Part shown: positions 12,165 through 25,200 of the stretch, one piece after another
How positions within the stretch are numbered: the stretch's first letter is position 1
How the letters are laid out: the number at the start of each line of letters is the position of its first letter
Source of the DNA: Purshia tridentata
Lineage: Eukaryota > Streptophyta > Magnoliopsida > Rosales > Rosaceae
DNA: 64,000 bases
Direction: 5' to 3'
Assembly: GCA_003254885.1 (NCBI GenBank)
Contig: QANT01000552.1
Location: 49,040 to 113,039 of the forward strand
The notes under the pieces: generated by a model
Seen by the model: the letters and a program-made list of their open reading frames with translations, nothing else
Told to the model about the DNA's origin: nothing
Databases searched by the model: none
Program-made: the position numbers and the translations under genes

Positions 12165-14157
12165 GGTGGCAAGTTTGTAGTAGCGCCGGGGCTAGTCTTG
12201 GCCTTCTTACCCGATTTCTTCTTGTGTTTCTTATGCTTTTTATTGCTTGAGGAATGTGCAACCACAATAGGGACTCCATCAATGTTCTTCCCTAACAACT
12301 TGGTCGCCCATAGGGACAAATCCGGGGAGGCCGTGCTTGGCTCCAAATCGCTATCCACCTCCCTCTCTCCATCAAGCACTTGGAAGGGGTTGGAGGAAGT
12401 AACCTTAGGGGCTGGAGAAGGGGACTCACTCTCCCAATTAATGGCACAAGAGCTACTCTCACCCTTGAAGTTCTGAATAGCACCAATCACTTCAATGGGA
12501 TTGGTAATTGTGGTCCAGCCCTTGGTCTCCTCATCCACCTTCTCCTTCTTCTTACCAATAGGAATAGTACCCTCCCTAGAAAGATCGCCTAGGGTATCAA
12601 TGATAGGAGGAGAGGCATCATGAGTCTTCTTCTTTACCCAAACTAAAGGATTCTATCCCTTGGTGCAACTGCCCGCAAAATGACCAAAAGAATTGCATAG
12701 AGTACATATCTTAGGTTTCCATTGGTATTCCACCTTAATCTCAACGGAAGTACCTTACTTCACCATTAAATCAAATGATTCAATTAATTCCGACCTAGCA
12801 TCAATCTCTACACACACCCTAGCATAGGAGATTCCTTTGCAAGTTTTGGTGAGGCTGTCGGCATAGAGAGGCCTACCTATTGCACTAGCAATATAGCTCA
12901 GCCCCCCTCTCAGTCAAGAACTCATGAGGGACATTGTAGAATTTGGCCCAAAGAGGAATTTTGGTGTGTGATTCATTAGTTAAAATTAGGCCTGGTTGCC
13001 ACCTCTTGAAGAATAAAGGTTGCCCAGCAAACAGCCAAGGATCTGCCTCCAAAATGGTAGAGTAAGCTTCAGCCTTGGAGAACTTGAAGAAGAAGAAGCC
13101 ACTCTCATTTGCAAGCACCTCCTCCAGCCCCTTATTACCCCAAACCCTATGAGCAATATTCTTTACAACATGAAAAGGAAGCTTCTTCCCTAACATATAG
13201 CCCACCAAAGAATTTTCCAAAACTTTGCAACCCTCAGCTACCACATCAGGGGGAGGAGACACCACCCTTCTACCTCCATTAGCACTAGGTTGGTGGAACT
13301 GAAGTTGCATGGGTGCATGAGGAGTTCCCCCTTTACCAATGACAGCATGGCTATAATTCATTATCTTAGGAGGCTCAGTTTGATCCGTTGGACAATAGGC
13401 ATGCTCCTCTTTTGAAATTTGAAAGTCAACCATATCATGTGACACAATATGGGATGGGGAAAAGGCCTTAGCCAAATCAGAGCTGGCAACTACATACTTA
13501 CCATTTGAGGAATGTTGCAGCATGCCAAAGGGAGGAATGTCAGCAGCTGTACCTTTTGCACTAGTCCCTTTGTCCTTCACACCCATGTGATGTGTGTTAG
13601 GAGTACCAAAAAGCAAAGGCCCCCTATCAGCACTTCTGACCATGTCGCCCTCCAATGCACCCATGTGACTAGCAGGGAATGTTCCAAGAGGGCTGGATGC
13701 TTGTGACTAGCGGGGAATGTTCCAAACCCCTATTATCCGATAGGTTATTAACACCTGGATAAGAGGAAGACAAAACGCCCAAAACAACACCACCATGGCT
13801 GGAGCTTCGAACCAGGGGTGGAATAAGCTCTAGATAGCCCTTAGACGTAAGCAGCAACCTAGCTGGAGTACCACCACACGGTCTGACCTCAAGAGGTGAA
13901 GAAGGTGCCACTAGACTTGTACCCAAAGGGCGGTCCAAGGTTGTAGCTGCACTTCCAAGGCCTTCCCCAAGAAAAAATGACTTGGCAGAAGGCTAGAAAT
14001 ACAATTGGCAGCATGCTCCTTATCCAAAGAAGAAGAGAAAGCTATGTGGGGTGAGGAAACGCCTATAAAGTTAAGAGACAGGGGGAGGTTTAAAGTGGAA
14101 GAGCAAGTGCGATCTGAGCTACTTTGGGCGGGGGGTGGAGGGGGATGAGAGAAAACT
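12161..14157 (-). pseudogene. LINE-1 ORF1, gag-like DUF4283/zinc-knuckle protein (broken)
   Basis: Encodes the LINE RNA-binding protein that would form the ribonucleoprotein with the element's RNA. The longest open piece (13,664-12,885) has a proline/serine-rich N-terminal part and then the DUF4283-like core: 'GYMLGKKLPFHVVKNIAHRV', then 'VWGNKGLEEVLA', 'GFFFFKFSKAEA', 'EADPWLFAGQPLFFKRWQPG' and 'KIPLWAKFYNVPHEF'. A CX2CX4HX4C knuckle, CTLCNSFGHFAGSC, lies at 12,706-12,665. The lysine-rich C-terminal tail is open at 12,538-12,161 and ends in the TGA that overlaps the ORF2 start. The N-terminal stretch (14,157-13,670) is spread over two other frames. Stops and frameshifts separate the pieces. 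Assignment rests on motif recognition and the match to LINE-2 and LINE-4. Confidence 0.85.
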
Positions 14158-17100
14158 AGAGTAGACCGAGCATGCACCGAAATGACGTTTTAGTTCTTTC
14201 TTAAAACAAAATGTTCTTCTTGAGGGCTAGAACGTTAATCCTAGCATGAGAAAGTGCTTCTTGCCAACCAAGCACGCTTTGGTACAACTTTAGCCAAATT
14301 GTACATAGTGTGCACCGAAATGACGTTCCATGCATTCTTAACACCTAAAGTGGTTCATTTGCGCTAGAATGCTAATCCAAACAAGAGAAAGTGATTCCTC
14401 GTGTCTTTATTGCAAATCCGGCACGTTTTGGTGCAATTGATCCGAAACTAGATTGAGTATGCACCGAAATGATGTTTTCGTATGTTCTTAAACGAGAAAA
14501 TGTGCTTCTTGAGAGGTAGAATGCTAATCCAAGCATTAGAAAGTGCTTCCCTATATCTTTCTTGCCAACTGGGCATGATTTGGTGGCAATTGCACGAAAT
14601 TGGACTGAGTATGCACCAAAATGATGTTTTCGTTACTTCTAAACATGAAATGTGATTCTTTAGGACTAGAATGCTAATCCAAGCATGAGAAGCCGCTTCC
14701 CCATGTCTTTCCTGCCAACCAATAACATTTTGGTGCAACTTTAACCAAATTGTATTGAGTGTGCACTGAAATGACATCTTCGTTCATTCTTAGCACCTAA
14801 AGTGATTCCTTAGGGCTAGCACGCTAATCGAGACATTGGAGAGTGCTTCCTCGTCTCTTTCTTGCCAACCGCGCACGTTTTGGTGCAATTTTGACCAAGT
14901 TAGACCGAGTATGCATAGAAAAGGCATTTTTGTTCTACTCTAAAACGAAACGTGCTTCTTTAAGGCTAGAACGGTAATCCAAGCAGAAGAAAGTGCATCC
15001 CTCTGTCTTTCTCGCCAACCTAGCATGTTTTGTTACAACATTAGTCAAATTTAACTTAATGTGCACTAAAACGATGTATTCGTGCATTCTTAACGCCTAA
15101 AATACTTCGTTTGCGCTAGAACGCTAATCCAAACATGAGAAAGTGGTTCCCCATGTGTTTCTTGTCATCCAAGCACATTTTGGTGCACCTTTAGCCAAAT
15201 TGGACCAAGTGTGCACCGAAATGACGTATTCGTGCATTCTTAGCACCTAAAGTGGTTCTTGAGGGCTTGAAGGGCTTGAACGCTAATCGAGATGTGAGAA
15301 AGTGCATCCCCATGTCTTTCTTGCCAACCGGGAACGTTTTGGTGCAACGTCAATCAAATTGGACTCAGTGCGCACCGACGTGACATTTTCGTGCATTCTT
15401 TAGACCCAAAGTGGTTCTTTAGGGTTAGCACACTAATATCGAGACGTGAGAAAATGCTTCCTCATGTCTTTCTTGCCAACCAAGAAAATTTTGTTGCAAT
15501 TTGGATGAATTTGGACTGAGTATGCACCGAAATGATGTTTTCGTAACACCCAAATTGGTTCTTTAGGGCTGGCATGCTAATCGAGACATGAGAAAGTGCT
15601 TCCTCATGTCTTTCTTGCCAACCAGGCACGTTTTGATGCAATTTAAATGAAAGTAGACCGAGCATGTACCGAAATGACATTTTGGTTCTTTCTTAACACG
15701 AAATGTTCTTATTGAGGGCTAGAACGTTAATCCAAGCATGAGAATGTGCTTCTTGCCAACCAAGCACGTTTTGGTGCAACTTTAGCCAAATTGTATACAG
15801 TGTGCACCGAAATGACGTTCCATGCATTCTTAACACCTCAAGTGGTTCATTTGCGCTAGAACGCTAATCCAAACACGAGAAAGTGCTTCCTCGTGTCTTT
15901 ATTGCCAACCAAGCACGTTTTGGTGTAATTGAACTGAAATTAGATTGAGTCTGCACCGAAATAATATTTTCATACGTTCTTAACCAAGAAAATGTGTTCC
16001 TTGAGGGGTATAACGCTAATCCAAGCATTAGAAAGTGCTTCCCCATATCTTTCTTGCCAACCGGGCACGAGTTGGTAGAAATTGCATGAAATTGGACTGA
16101 GTATATACCGAAATGATGTTTTCGTTACTTCTAAACACGAAATATGCTTGTTTAGGACTAGAATGCTAGTCCAAGCATGTGAAGCTTCTTCCCCATGTCT
16201 TTCCCGCCAACCGATAACGTTTCGATGCAAATTTAATAAAATTGTACTAAGTGTGCATTGAAATGACATCTTCGTTCATTCTTAGCACCTAAAGTGGTTC
16301 CTTAGGGCTAGCAGGCTAATCGAGACATTGGACAGTGCTTCTTCGTCTCTCTCTTGCCAACCGGGCATCTTTTGGTGCAATTTGGACCAAGTTAGGCCGA
16401 GTATGCATCGAAAAGACATTTTTATTCTATCCTAACACGAAACGTGCTTCTTTAAGGCTGGAAGGCTAATCCAAGCAGGAGAAAGTGCATCCCTCTGTCT
16501 TTCTTGCCAACCGAGCACGTTTTGTTGCAACGTTAGCCAAATTTCACTCAATGTGCACTGAAACGATGTATTCATGCATTCTTAACGCCTAAACTAGTTC
16601 GTTTGCGCTAGAATGCTAATTCAAACATGAGAAAGTGGTTCCCCATGTGTTTCTTGTCATCCGAGCACTTTTTGGTGCAAATTTAACCAAATTGGACCAA
16701 GTGTGCACCAAAATGACGTATTCGTGCATTCTTAGCACCTAAAGTGGTACTTAAGGGCTTGAACGCTAATCGAGACGTGAGAAAGTGCATCCTCATGTCT
16801 TTCTTGCCAACCAAGAACGTTTTTGTGCAACTTCAATCAAATTGGACTCAGTGTGCACCGAAGTGACGTTTTCGTGCATTCTTCTGACCCAAAGTGGTTC
16901 TTTAGGGTTAGCACGCTAATATCGAGATGTGAGAAAGTGCTTCCTCATGTCTTTCTTGCCAACCAAAAAAGTTTTGTCGCAATTTGGATGAATTTGGATT
17001 GAGTATGCACCGAAATGATGTTTTCGTAACCCCTAAATTGGTTCTTTAGGGTTGGCACGCTAATCGAGACATGAGAAAGTGCTTCCTCATGTCTTTCTTG

Positions 17101-17308
17101 CCAACCAGGCACGTTTTGATGCAATTTAGACTTAAGTAGACCAAGCATGTGGCAAAATGATGTTTTAGTTCTTTCTTAACACGAAATGTTATTTTTGAGG
17201 GCTAGAACGTTAATCCATGCATGAGAACGTGCTTCTTGCCACGAGCACGTTTTGGTGCAACTTTAGGCAAATCGTACACAGTGTGCGCCAAAGTGACGTT
17301 CCATGAAT
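14158..17308 (-). repeat. 150-bp satellite array, block 3b (minus orientation)
   Basis: Continuation of block 3a beyond LINE-1, about 21 monomers. The marker variant is seen at about 14,935 (mutated) and 16,424. With LINE-1 removed, the spacing from 7,801 is about 1.4 kb and then about 1.5 kb, again eight to ten monomers. It ends where LINE-2 begins, near 17,308. Confidence 0.92.
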
Positions 17309-17329
17309 TCTTAAACCTTAGGCTATTTT

Positions 17330-19205
17330 TTGGCCTCCTCCCCTCCTAATGTTTCTAAACACGTTCCCTTACCTCCTCTAACACCCTCAAACAGTCCATT
17401 GCTGCCCCCCACCGCAACCTCTACTTACAAGCCCAAACCCACTGCACATCCACCATTGCAATATTCCTTAGCGCCTTTAATCATTTCTCACCCTACTGTA
17501 ACACCCCCTTCCCCCCCCCNCCCCCACCTCACCCTCCAAACCTTCCTCTAACACTTGTGCTGAGCTTGTTTGTACTACTTCCATGGCTGGCTTGTGCAAC
17601 CGGGTTGGGGCTGTTCATGGAGAGCCTCCAAATGTCCAGTTTGCTCAAGTTGCTCCCCTTTGTCCATCTGGTAATAGCCTATTAGATAATATCTTGCTGG
17701 AGCAGGTTGGGAAGTCAAACACATTAGATCACATGCATCCTTTGGGTACTGAACCAGCCAGCTGCTTAGGACTAATGCATGCTAGAAACCCCTCTTTGCC
17801 TCACATGGGTCAAGAGCAGCAAAAGCTGATGGGCATGCCTTTCTGGTAGTTGCACTCCCAATGGTATTCTACCACGCAGCCCCCAAAATGGTAAGTCCAT
17901 GATTTTGGGTAAGGGACATGAGGACACCCTTGCATTGTTTAAGGAGGCATCTTTCTCTTCCCCTTTGTCCCTTTCTCCATCTGATTCCCCAAATTCAAAA
18001 AGTGAGCAGACTTTCCATCCCAATCAACCCCTCCATGCACGTGAGAATGGTTCTACTCTAAACAAGGGGGCTGCACCTTCACAGGCCCCTAAAAATTACT
18101 CTAAAGTTGTCCAAGGTTCTGGTGTTGACTCTCCCTCTTTCCCTTTGAATTTAAAATTTTACAAACCACTTGTGGAAGGGGGTAGAAGAGTGGTTTGCTG
18201 CCCCCCCCCCCCCCTGAAGTGGCAGCTAAAGGTTGTAAGGCTTGGGAGAATTGTTTGGTGGGTTATTTCATGGAAAAGAAGCTGCCATTCCCTGCTGTTA
18301 GGGCCATTACTTGGAGGATTTGGGGCAACAAGGGCTTAATGGAGGTGTTGGCTAATGATTTTGGTTAAGAAATGGCAACAAGGCCGCTCCCTCACCAAGG
18401 AGTCCCACTCCAAGATTCCAATTTGGGTTAAGTTTTTCAATGTTCCTCATGAATAATGGACGAGAAATGGCCTCAACTACATTGCTAGTGCTGTAGGTAA
18501 GCCTCTTTATGCCGATAGCCTTACGAAGATGCAAAAAAGAGTGTCGTTTGCTAGAGTTTGTGTGGAGATTGATGCTTCCTTGGAGTTGATAGATTCGTTT
18601 GATTTGTTAGTGCATGATGGAGATGCTCCTAGGCTGTGGAGATCAAGGTTGAGTATCCATGGAAGCCTAAATTATGCTCTTTATGCACAAATTTTGGCCA
18701 CCTAAATGGGAGGTGTCCTGCTGCACAAAAACCCTTGATTTGGGTTAAGAAAACTAGTGATAAGGACCCCTCTCCTATATTGGAACATAGAGGTGTTTCT
18801 CTACTTTGGATAAATGTGGGGTGAAGGATAATAAAGGGAAGTCAGGCTGGAGTACTATCATTAATCCTATTGAAGTGGTAGGGGTAGTCCGCAATTTTCA
18901 AGGGGAGAGTAGCTCTTATGCCATTCAATTAGAGGATGATCCCAAATCTCCAGCCCCTTTGATCACCTCTTTCAATCCTTTCAATATGCTTGAGGATAAT
19001 GAGGAGTCAGATAGGGATCAAGAGCCTAACACCGCTTCCCCGGATAAGTCCTTTTGGCCAAGTAAGATTCTTTCGCAAGAATATTGATGGACCTCCCTTG
19101 GTGACCTCGAAGTCCTCTAGTAAGAAGAAAAAAAAGAAGAGCAAGAAGAAATCTAGTAGTGTGGGCAATTCCAGCCCCGGTGAGTCCTCCAGTCAGCCCC
19201 AATGA
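17330..19205 (+). pseudogene. LINE-2 ORF1, gag-like DUF4283/zinc-knuckle protein (broken)
   Basis: Same architecture as LINE-1 ORF1: a proline/serine-rich N-terminus (17,330-17,850), a central piece 'APKNYSKVVQGSG' with 'LKFYKPLVEGGRRVV' near 18,090-18,200, and a CX2CX4HX4C knuckle CSLCTNFGHLNGRC at about 18,680-18,720. A lysine/serine-rich tail ends at the TGA at 19,203-19,205. A poly-C tract near 18,200-18,215 coincides with a frame break, and further breaks lie near 18,350 and 18,800. The protein would bind LINE RNA; this copy cannot encode it whole. Confidence 0.82.
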
Positions 19206-22200
19206 TCAAGCTAGCGTGTTGGAATATTAGGGGGCTGAATTCCTCCCCTAAGCATGCTTAAATTAGGAATTTTGTGCAAGACAACAGTCTCTCTGTTATG
19301 GGCATCGTGGAAACTAGAGTTCGGCAATGCAATAAGGTGAATGTTTCTAATTCTATTTTCAACAATTGGATTGTGGAGGATAATTACTTGTCTAGTGATA
19401 GTGGTAGAATTTGGGGTCTTGGAACCCAAAAATATTTCAACTTGTTAAGTTGGATGAAATGGATCAATTGATCAATTATCGGGTCAACCATATTGAGTGC
19501 AATGTTGAGTTTTATGTCTCTTTTGTCTATGGCTCTATTGATGGTGGTAAATGAAAGGAGTTATGGAACTTTTTGGGCAGTGCCTCTTCTTTGATTGGTG
19601 ATCAGCCGTGGGTCATTTTAGGTGACTTCAATGTGGCCCGGAACTCTTTTGAGATCATGGGGGGCTCTACTTGGACCACTAATGCTATGTTAGACTTTCA
19701 AAAGTGTATCAAGGATATTGAAATTGATGATCTTCGTTATACCGGGGCCCTTTGCACTTGGTGTGATAAAAGACCTACCACGAGGAGTGTTGCAAAGAAG
19801 CTTGATCAGGTTATGGTTAACGAAGCTTTGAATGTTTGGTTTATAAATTCGGGTGCTAATTTTCCCCTTCTTAGCATCTCGGATCACAGCCTTTGTATGG
19901 TGAACTTAGGGATCTCCCCTAGAGCTAGAAGATGTCCTTTTAAGTTTTTCAACTTCATGACTAAGTGGGATGAGTTCATTCCCATTGTTACTTGCTATTG
20001 GGATACTACTATAAGGGGTTCCCTCCAATTTCAGGTCTCGAAGAAGCTTAAGTTAATCAAAGAGGAGTTAAAGAAGCTGAATAAGAATGTGGTTGGGAGG
20101 GTTCCTCACAACACCATCATTGCAAAGCGTAATTTGGATGCCTGCCAACTTGGGCTGGAGGCGGATCCTCACAATATTGGCCTTAGAAGCATTGAAAAGG
20201 GGTTAGTGATGGCGTATGCTATAGCCTTTGAGATGGAGGTATTGTTTAATAAGAAAAAATCTTGTATTCAATGGTTGAAGGAAGGAGATAGGAACTCGGC
20301 TTTCTTTTTCAAATCTACTTTGGGAAGAAGAAATATTAATAGGATCACTTCCGTTCTTGGTGAGAATGGCATTATTGTGGAGGGGGTAGACAATATCAAA
20401 AATGAAGTGGTCAATTTCTATCAACGATTATGGACAGCTCCTAACCGGCCTAGTAATGACATTGAGGGAAGAGTTTGGGGTATTATTTACCAATGCCATT
20501 TCGGATGTGCAAGCTGTTGCTCTTAGCCAAGAGGTGACCACGAAAGAGATTAAAGAGGCTTGCTTCTCTATGAACCCCAATAAGGCCCCGGGTCCTAATG
20601 GATTTAATGCTCACTTCTTCCATGCTACTTGGCATATTATTAGGGATGATATTGTTGCGGCCATTCATGAGTTCTTCTCCACTGGCCTATTGCTTAGGGA
20701 ATGTAATGCTACCTTGGTTACTCTTGTCCCTAAGATTGCTAATGCCACCATGCTTAGCGATTTCCGGCCTATCTCTTGTTGCAACACCCTCTATAAGATT
20801 ATTTTGAAGGTGATGGCCAATTGTATCAAAGTGGTGCTGCCATCCATTATTAGTCCCACCCAAATGGCCTTTGTTGGAGGTCGTCGGATTGGGGACAATA
20901 TCCTTTTAGTGCAAGAGCTGTTTTGGGACTATTACAAGAATAGCAAGACCCCGAGATGTGTGTTGAAAGTTGACATCATGAAAGCCTATGATATGGTGGA
21001 TTGGGACTTTATAATCCATACCCTTGCTGCCCTCAAATTCTCCAATAGCATGATTAATTGGATCAAGGCTTGTATTTCATCCCCGAAGTTCTCTATATGT
21101 GTTAATGGTGAATTGGCGGGTTTCTTCCCTAGCTCTCGTGGCCTTTGCCAAGGAGACCCTATGTCCTCCTATCTTTTTGTTATTGCCATGGAGGTGCTCT
21201 CGCAATTGGTGGCGCACAAGACTAGCCAAAATCCGAATTTCAAGTATCATTGGAAGTGTGATAAGGTAAAACTTACCCATTTGTGCTTTGCGGATGATCT
21301 TATTATGCTCTGTAGGGGCGACCTTCATTCTATTTGTATCCTTAAGGAGGCTTTGGAGGAGTTTCATGTCATATATGGGCTTAAGGCCAACCCCCTTAAA
21401 AGCAATGTGTTTACTTCGGGGGTGTCTTAAAATTTACAACAAAGGATTGAAGAATGCCTAAACTACAGAATGCGCAGCCTTCCTATTAGATACCTTAGGA
21501 TCCCTATTATCTCCACGAAGCTTAGGGTGAGGGATTGTGTTAAACTTGTGGACAATGTGGCTGGTCGCATTAATTCATGGAGGAATAAGACACTTTCCTA
21601 TGCTGGGAGGCTCCAACTCATTATTTCTGTGCTATCTAGTGTACACATCTTTTGGTCTAGCCATATCATGATTCCAAAGCAAGCTTTCCTCAAAATTGAG
21701 CAAAAGTTGCGCTCTTTCTTATGGGCTGGAGCGGAGGGTAATTCTAGAGGGGCCAAAGTTAGTTGGGCTACTTGTTGCAAGCCTAAAGTGGAGGGGGGGC
21801 TCGACATTAAGTCTTTGTCCATGTGGAATAAATCCCTTATGCTTAGACACTTGTGGTAGGTTGTTTCGGGTGCAGATAACACATGGACTAGATGGATACA
21901 TACCTACCACCTGAAGAGTAGGAATTTTTGGGAGGTAAAACCTCCCCAAGTCTGCTCTTGGAATTTGAGAAAGATTTTGAAGCGTTGGGAGTTAGCTCGC
22001 CCTCTCATCCTTCATAAGGTTGGGAATGGTGAAAGGACTTCTCTTTGGTTTGATAATTGGCACCCCCGGGGTCCTTTAACTTTGGTTTGGGGTGAGAGGA
22101 TTATTTATGACTCCGGCCTCCACAAGAACTCTGGTTAGTGCTATTGTGCATAACAACCAATGGGAATGGCCTCCGGTAAACTCTTCGGATCTATTGGAAT

Positions 22201-22295
22201 GCAAGCAAGGTATGCCCATTTCTAATCCCAATTCCGGAAGGGAGGATTCTATTCGGTGGGTCCCATCTTCCTCAGGCAAATATTCAGCGGCTTCC
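19202..22295 (+). pseudogene. LINE-2 ORF2, endonuclease-reverse transcriptase (broken, 3' truncated)
   Basis: Starts at ATG 19,202 (MIKLACWNIRGLNSS), with a TAA at 19,259-19,261. The endonuclease is in pieces: 'SVMGIVETRVRQCNKV' near 19,295 and, open at 19,573-20,526, 'WVILGDFNVARNSFEIMGGS' and 'LLSISDHSLCMV'. The RT domain is open at 20,402-21,430 (342 aa): 'ACFSMNPNKAPGPNGF', 'VLKVDIMKAYDMVDWDFI', 'GLCQGDPMSSYLFVIAMEVL', and catalytic FADD at 21,287-21,298. The thumb region follows at 21,470-21,859 ('SYAGRLQLIISVLSS'). The remaining 3' piece, 'IRWVPSSSGKYSAASHY', is cut at 22,295 by the CACTA terminus. At least four frame breaks are present. Confidence 0.9.
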
Positions 22296-25200
22296 CACTA
22301 CTAGAAAAACGTTAATACATATCAGTCAATAACTGATGTCTATTGGTATTATCGACTGATAAGGCGCTTCCTGATATCTAATGTACCTTTTTTAGATATC
22401 AGTTATTAACTGATGTGTATAATAGTATTATTTATCTTATTTATTGAGAATCTAATATCAACGATAACCAATCGATATCAGTTTTAAAATTAATTGATAT
22501 CTTAAAAAACATAATAAGATATCTAAGATAGTTTAGACATCCGTTTGTTTTTCATAACTGATATAAGAGAGATATTTAGACATCAGTTTTTCACAGTTTT
22601 TAGATGTTATAACCCCTACCCAAACTATTTTAGTAGTGTTTTTACATCAAATTTAACTCTGTAATTGATATTTAAGTTTTTTACCATATCATATTTTGAT
22701 TTTAAACTGGTATAAATGTGTATTTACATATCAATTTTGGAGAATATTGAGATATCTAATTCCAATAATGTACTTGCTTTAACATCTAATATAATAAATT
22801 TACATATCAGTTTATGAAATAAGTAATATGTAAACTGTATTTGTTATCAGTTGTTGTGAAAAAACGGATATGTAATACCAATAACATTTCAATTTTATGT
22901 ATAGCTAATATCTATTATGTCTTTGAAATTTAAAATACTGATGTGAAATATATAAATGATATGATAGATCCTTTTCATGAAACCTGATATAAAATAAATT
23001 ACAAAGGCAAGTTCTGAAAATTGTAAGCTTGCAACTGAAATGCTTCCATTCTCATAACATTCCAACATTCATATAAAAAAGTATTCATGTTCACAAAAAT
23101 GAAAAACAAATCCCTCTAAAAGTAGGGAAACCCTTTCCATGTAAAACCATAAACTAGCACTCTAAATTTTATCTTGTCAACCTCTTGTATTCACCATCCA
23201 AAATAAGCATAATTCATGTGCTAAACCTGCCAACATGTACAAAATAATTTGGCAAGGCAGTCCACCTATGTGCTAAATTCACCCTATCTAGCTCTCGTTA
23301 CAAAATAGTCAAAACAACACCTACTTTAATACCAAACTACAAGTCTATCGATATAGTTGAGGGTAACAAATTCTTCCCATTCAACTCGAACTTCATCAAT
23401 TTGTTCTTCCAAATAACTACTCAGCTTGTTTTTTGTGCTAGTCCGCTGCAAACATTAAGGAGAAGTGCATAAAAAAAAATTATTCTTTTCCAAACATAGA
23501 TCCAAGCTGGCAGCATATATATATATATGCATGTATGTAACTTAAATGTGAATGGAAAGCTTACAACATAAACCAAGGACAAACATATACGTAGAACTCA
23601 TGCATGTCATCCAATTTCAGCAAACCAAATTCAGTTATAAATTTATAGAATTCAATCAGCACCTCTCCAAGTTTCCAACAAATTAATCCAACACCATCTT
23701 ATAAGGTAGTACCTGCCTATTGTAACTTAATGTGTCCAAAATTATTTAACAATGATATTTGCTCCATGATGAAAGAATAGCAACATGAAAATTATGTGTT
23801 ATTAAGTATGTAAATTAAAATAAACAATTGGAACTAAAACAAATCATTAAATTGGTCCTAAAATACAATAGTTTCAACTGATCAAATAAAAGGTACAATA
23901 GTTTCAAAGTATAAGTTACTCCAAACACCAAGTTTAAGACTCCATAAGCATAATAGTTTAATAAGTTCCAAGGTTTTAAATTGGCCTTTAAAAAGCACTA
24001 ATATGTAGGTCCTATAGTAACAAAAATAAGCCTTCATGATATGAGAGTAACTTGTTAACTCGATCTCCTCAAAATAAAGCATCCGATAGCCAAGTTTCTC
24101 CAAAATGTACGTCAAAAAGAAAATATCTAATATCGAAGTGCCTCCAAACTGCCAAAAAGAAAGTCCAATCATTTCTAAGTTTAGCCAAAGCTTTAATATA
24201 GGCAAAATTAAATATTTCTTACTTATAAAATTTTGCCGAATAACAATTTCATATGCCTGATCCACTAACTTCATAAGAAAATATACATGGCTACAATTAG
24301 CTACAATTAATTTTAATGTACTCTGCACAGTAGGAAAACCATCCTATTCTTTTAGATTTTTCTATGAAAAAGATGCATTGAAAAGTCATAAATGGCAAGG
24401 CAGTAGCCAAGCAATACAACATACAAAAAGGTTTGCACAGACAAAAAAGGCAAGCCACAAATTTATGATGGTAACATTGACAAGTGTGGGCAATGGACAC
24501 AAATGATAGAAATTGAATCTATTAAAAGTAGCAAATATTCAATCTCATTACCATCAACTTAATTAATATTAGTGTATAGCATGAATAAATAACTTAAATC
24601 ATTTGAAGACACACAAACAAATTAGCAGAGGTGAAAAGCCTTATTCATACCGTACTTAAAACCTTATTTCAAAAAGCAACTTGGCGCAAGAATCTGAGAT
24701 ACCAGTTTCACTGCATAATTTGCATAGATGCCAATTTGGTCTTGTCAATTTGCTCATCAGCAAGTATGAAGTTAAGTAGTAGTAGTAGTAGCAGAACCAT
24801 GCACATTATAATCATCCTTTCATTAAGTTAGTTTTATACCAACTTGATTAATGCACACCTAACATTGTCATATGTCAATCACTGCTATAAGTTATTTTTC
24901 TACTTAGTATTTTGAAAACATTAATTTGCTGTGAACATTCTCTATTTTGCTTTGGGATCACAATTATCAGTAATGTGGTTAATGCCCCATTTTAAGAGAA
25001 TTAGAATCCTGTGATATTAGACATTAAAATCTCATAATCATCATTAAGATTTTCAACTTGATACTCAAATGAAAGAGTAAATAAACAATGCCATATATCT
25101 ACATGAAGAACTAAATAGACAAACTTGAATGCCTATAGAGAAACTCTTCTTTAGCAAAATTCATTGAGCTAAACAAGAAAAAAAATTGAAAAAAAAAAAC

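Larger units (their letters stand above)
8421..14157 (-). mobile_element. LINE-1: near full-length plant L1-type retrotransposon
   Basis: A non-LTR retrotransposon on the minus strand of about 5.7 kb. In element order it has ORF1 (DUF4283-type nucleic-acid-binding protein with a CCHC knuckle), ORF2 (endonuclease, reverse transcriptase, zf-RVT region) and a 3' end closing in a short poly(A), seen as nine T residues at about 8,421-8,430 on the given strand. ORF1 stop and ORF2 start overlap as ATGA at 12,161-12,164. Both ORFs carry several stops and frameshifts, so the copy is dead. I see no target-site duplication. Comparison with neighbouring monomers instead suggests about 100 bp of satellite is missing at the insertion point. 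Confidence 0.9.
17309..22295 (+). mobile_element. LINE-2: L1-type retrotransposon, 3' end cut off by the CACTA element
   Basis: Second LINE of the same lineage as LINE-1, on the plus strand. The 5' end joins satellite near 17,308, followed by ORF1, ORF2 and an abrupt end at 22,295 where the CACTA terminus starts. The 3' zf-RVT part and poly(A) are missing. ORF1/ORF2 overlap by ATGA at 19,202-19,205, exactly as in LINE-1. Homopolymer C runs at about 17,511-17,525 (with one N at 17,520) and 18,200-18,215 are likely sequencing or assembly weak points. Confidence 0.9.

Noticed and set aside
17511-17525. Run of C with an N, considered as a possible structural feature
   Set aside because: More likely a sequencing or assembly gap in a homopolymer; it lies in a degenerate LINE ORF1.
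23882-24500. 148- and 67-codon minus-strand frames in the CACTA interior
   Set aside because: Low-complexity, Leu/Ile/Tyr-rich translation of AT-rich DNA, with no motif or paralogue in the window.
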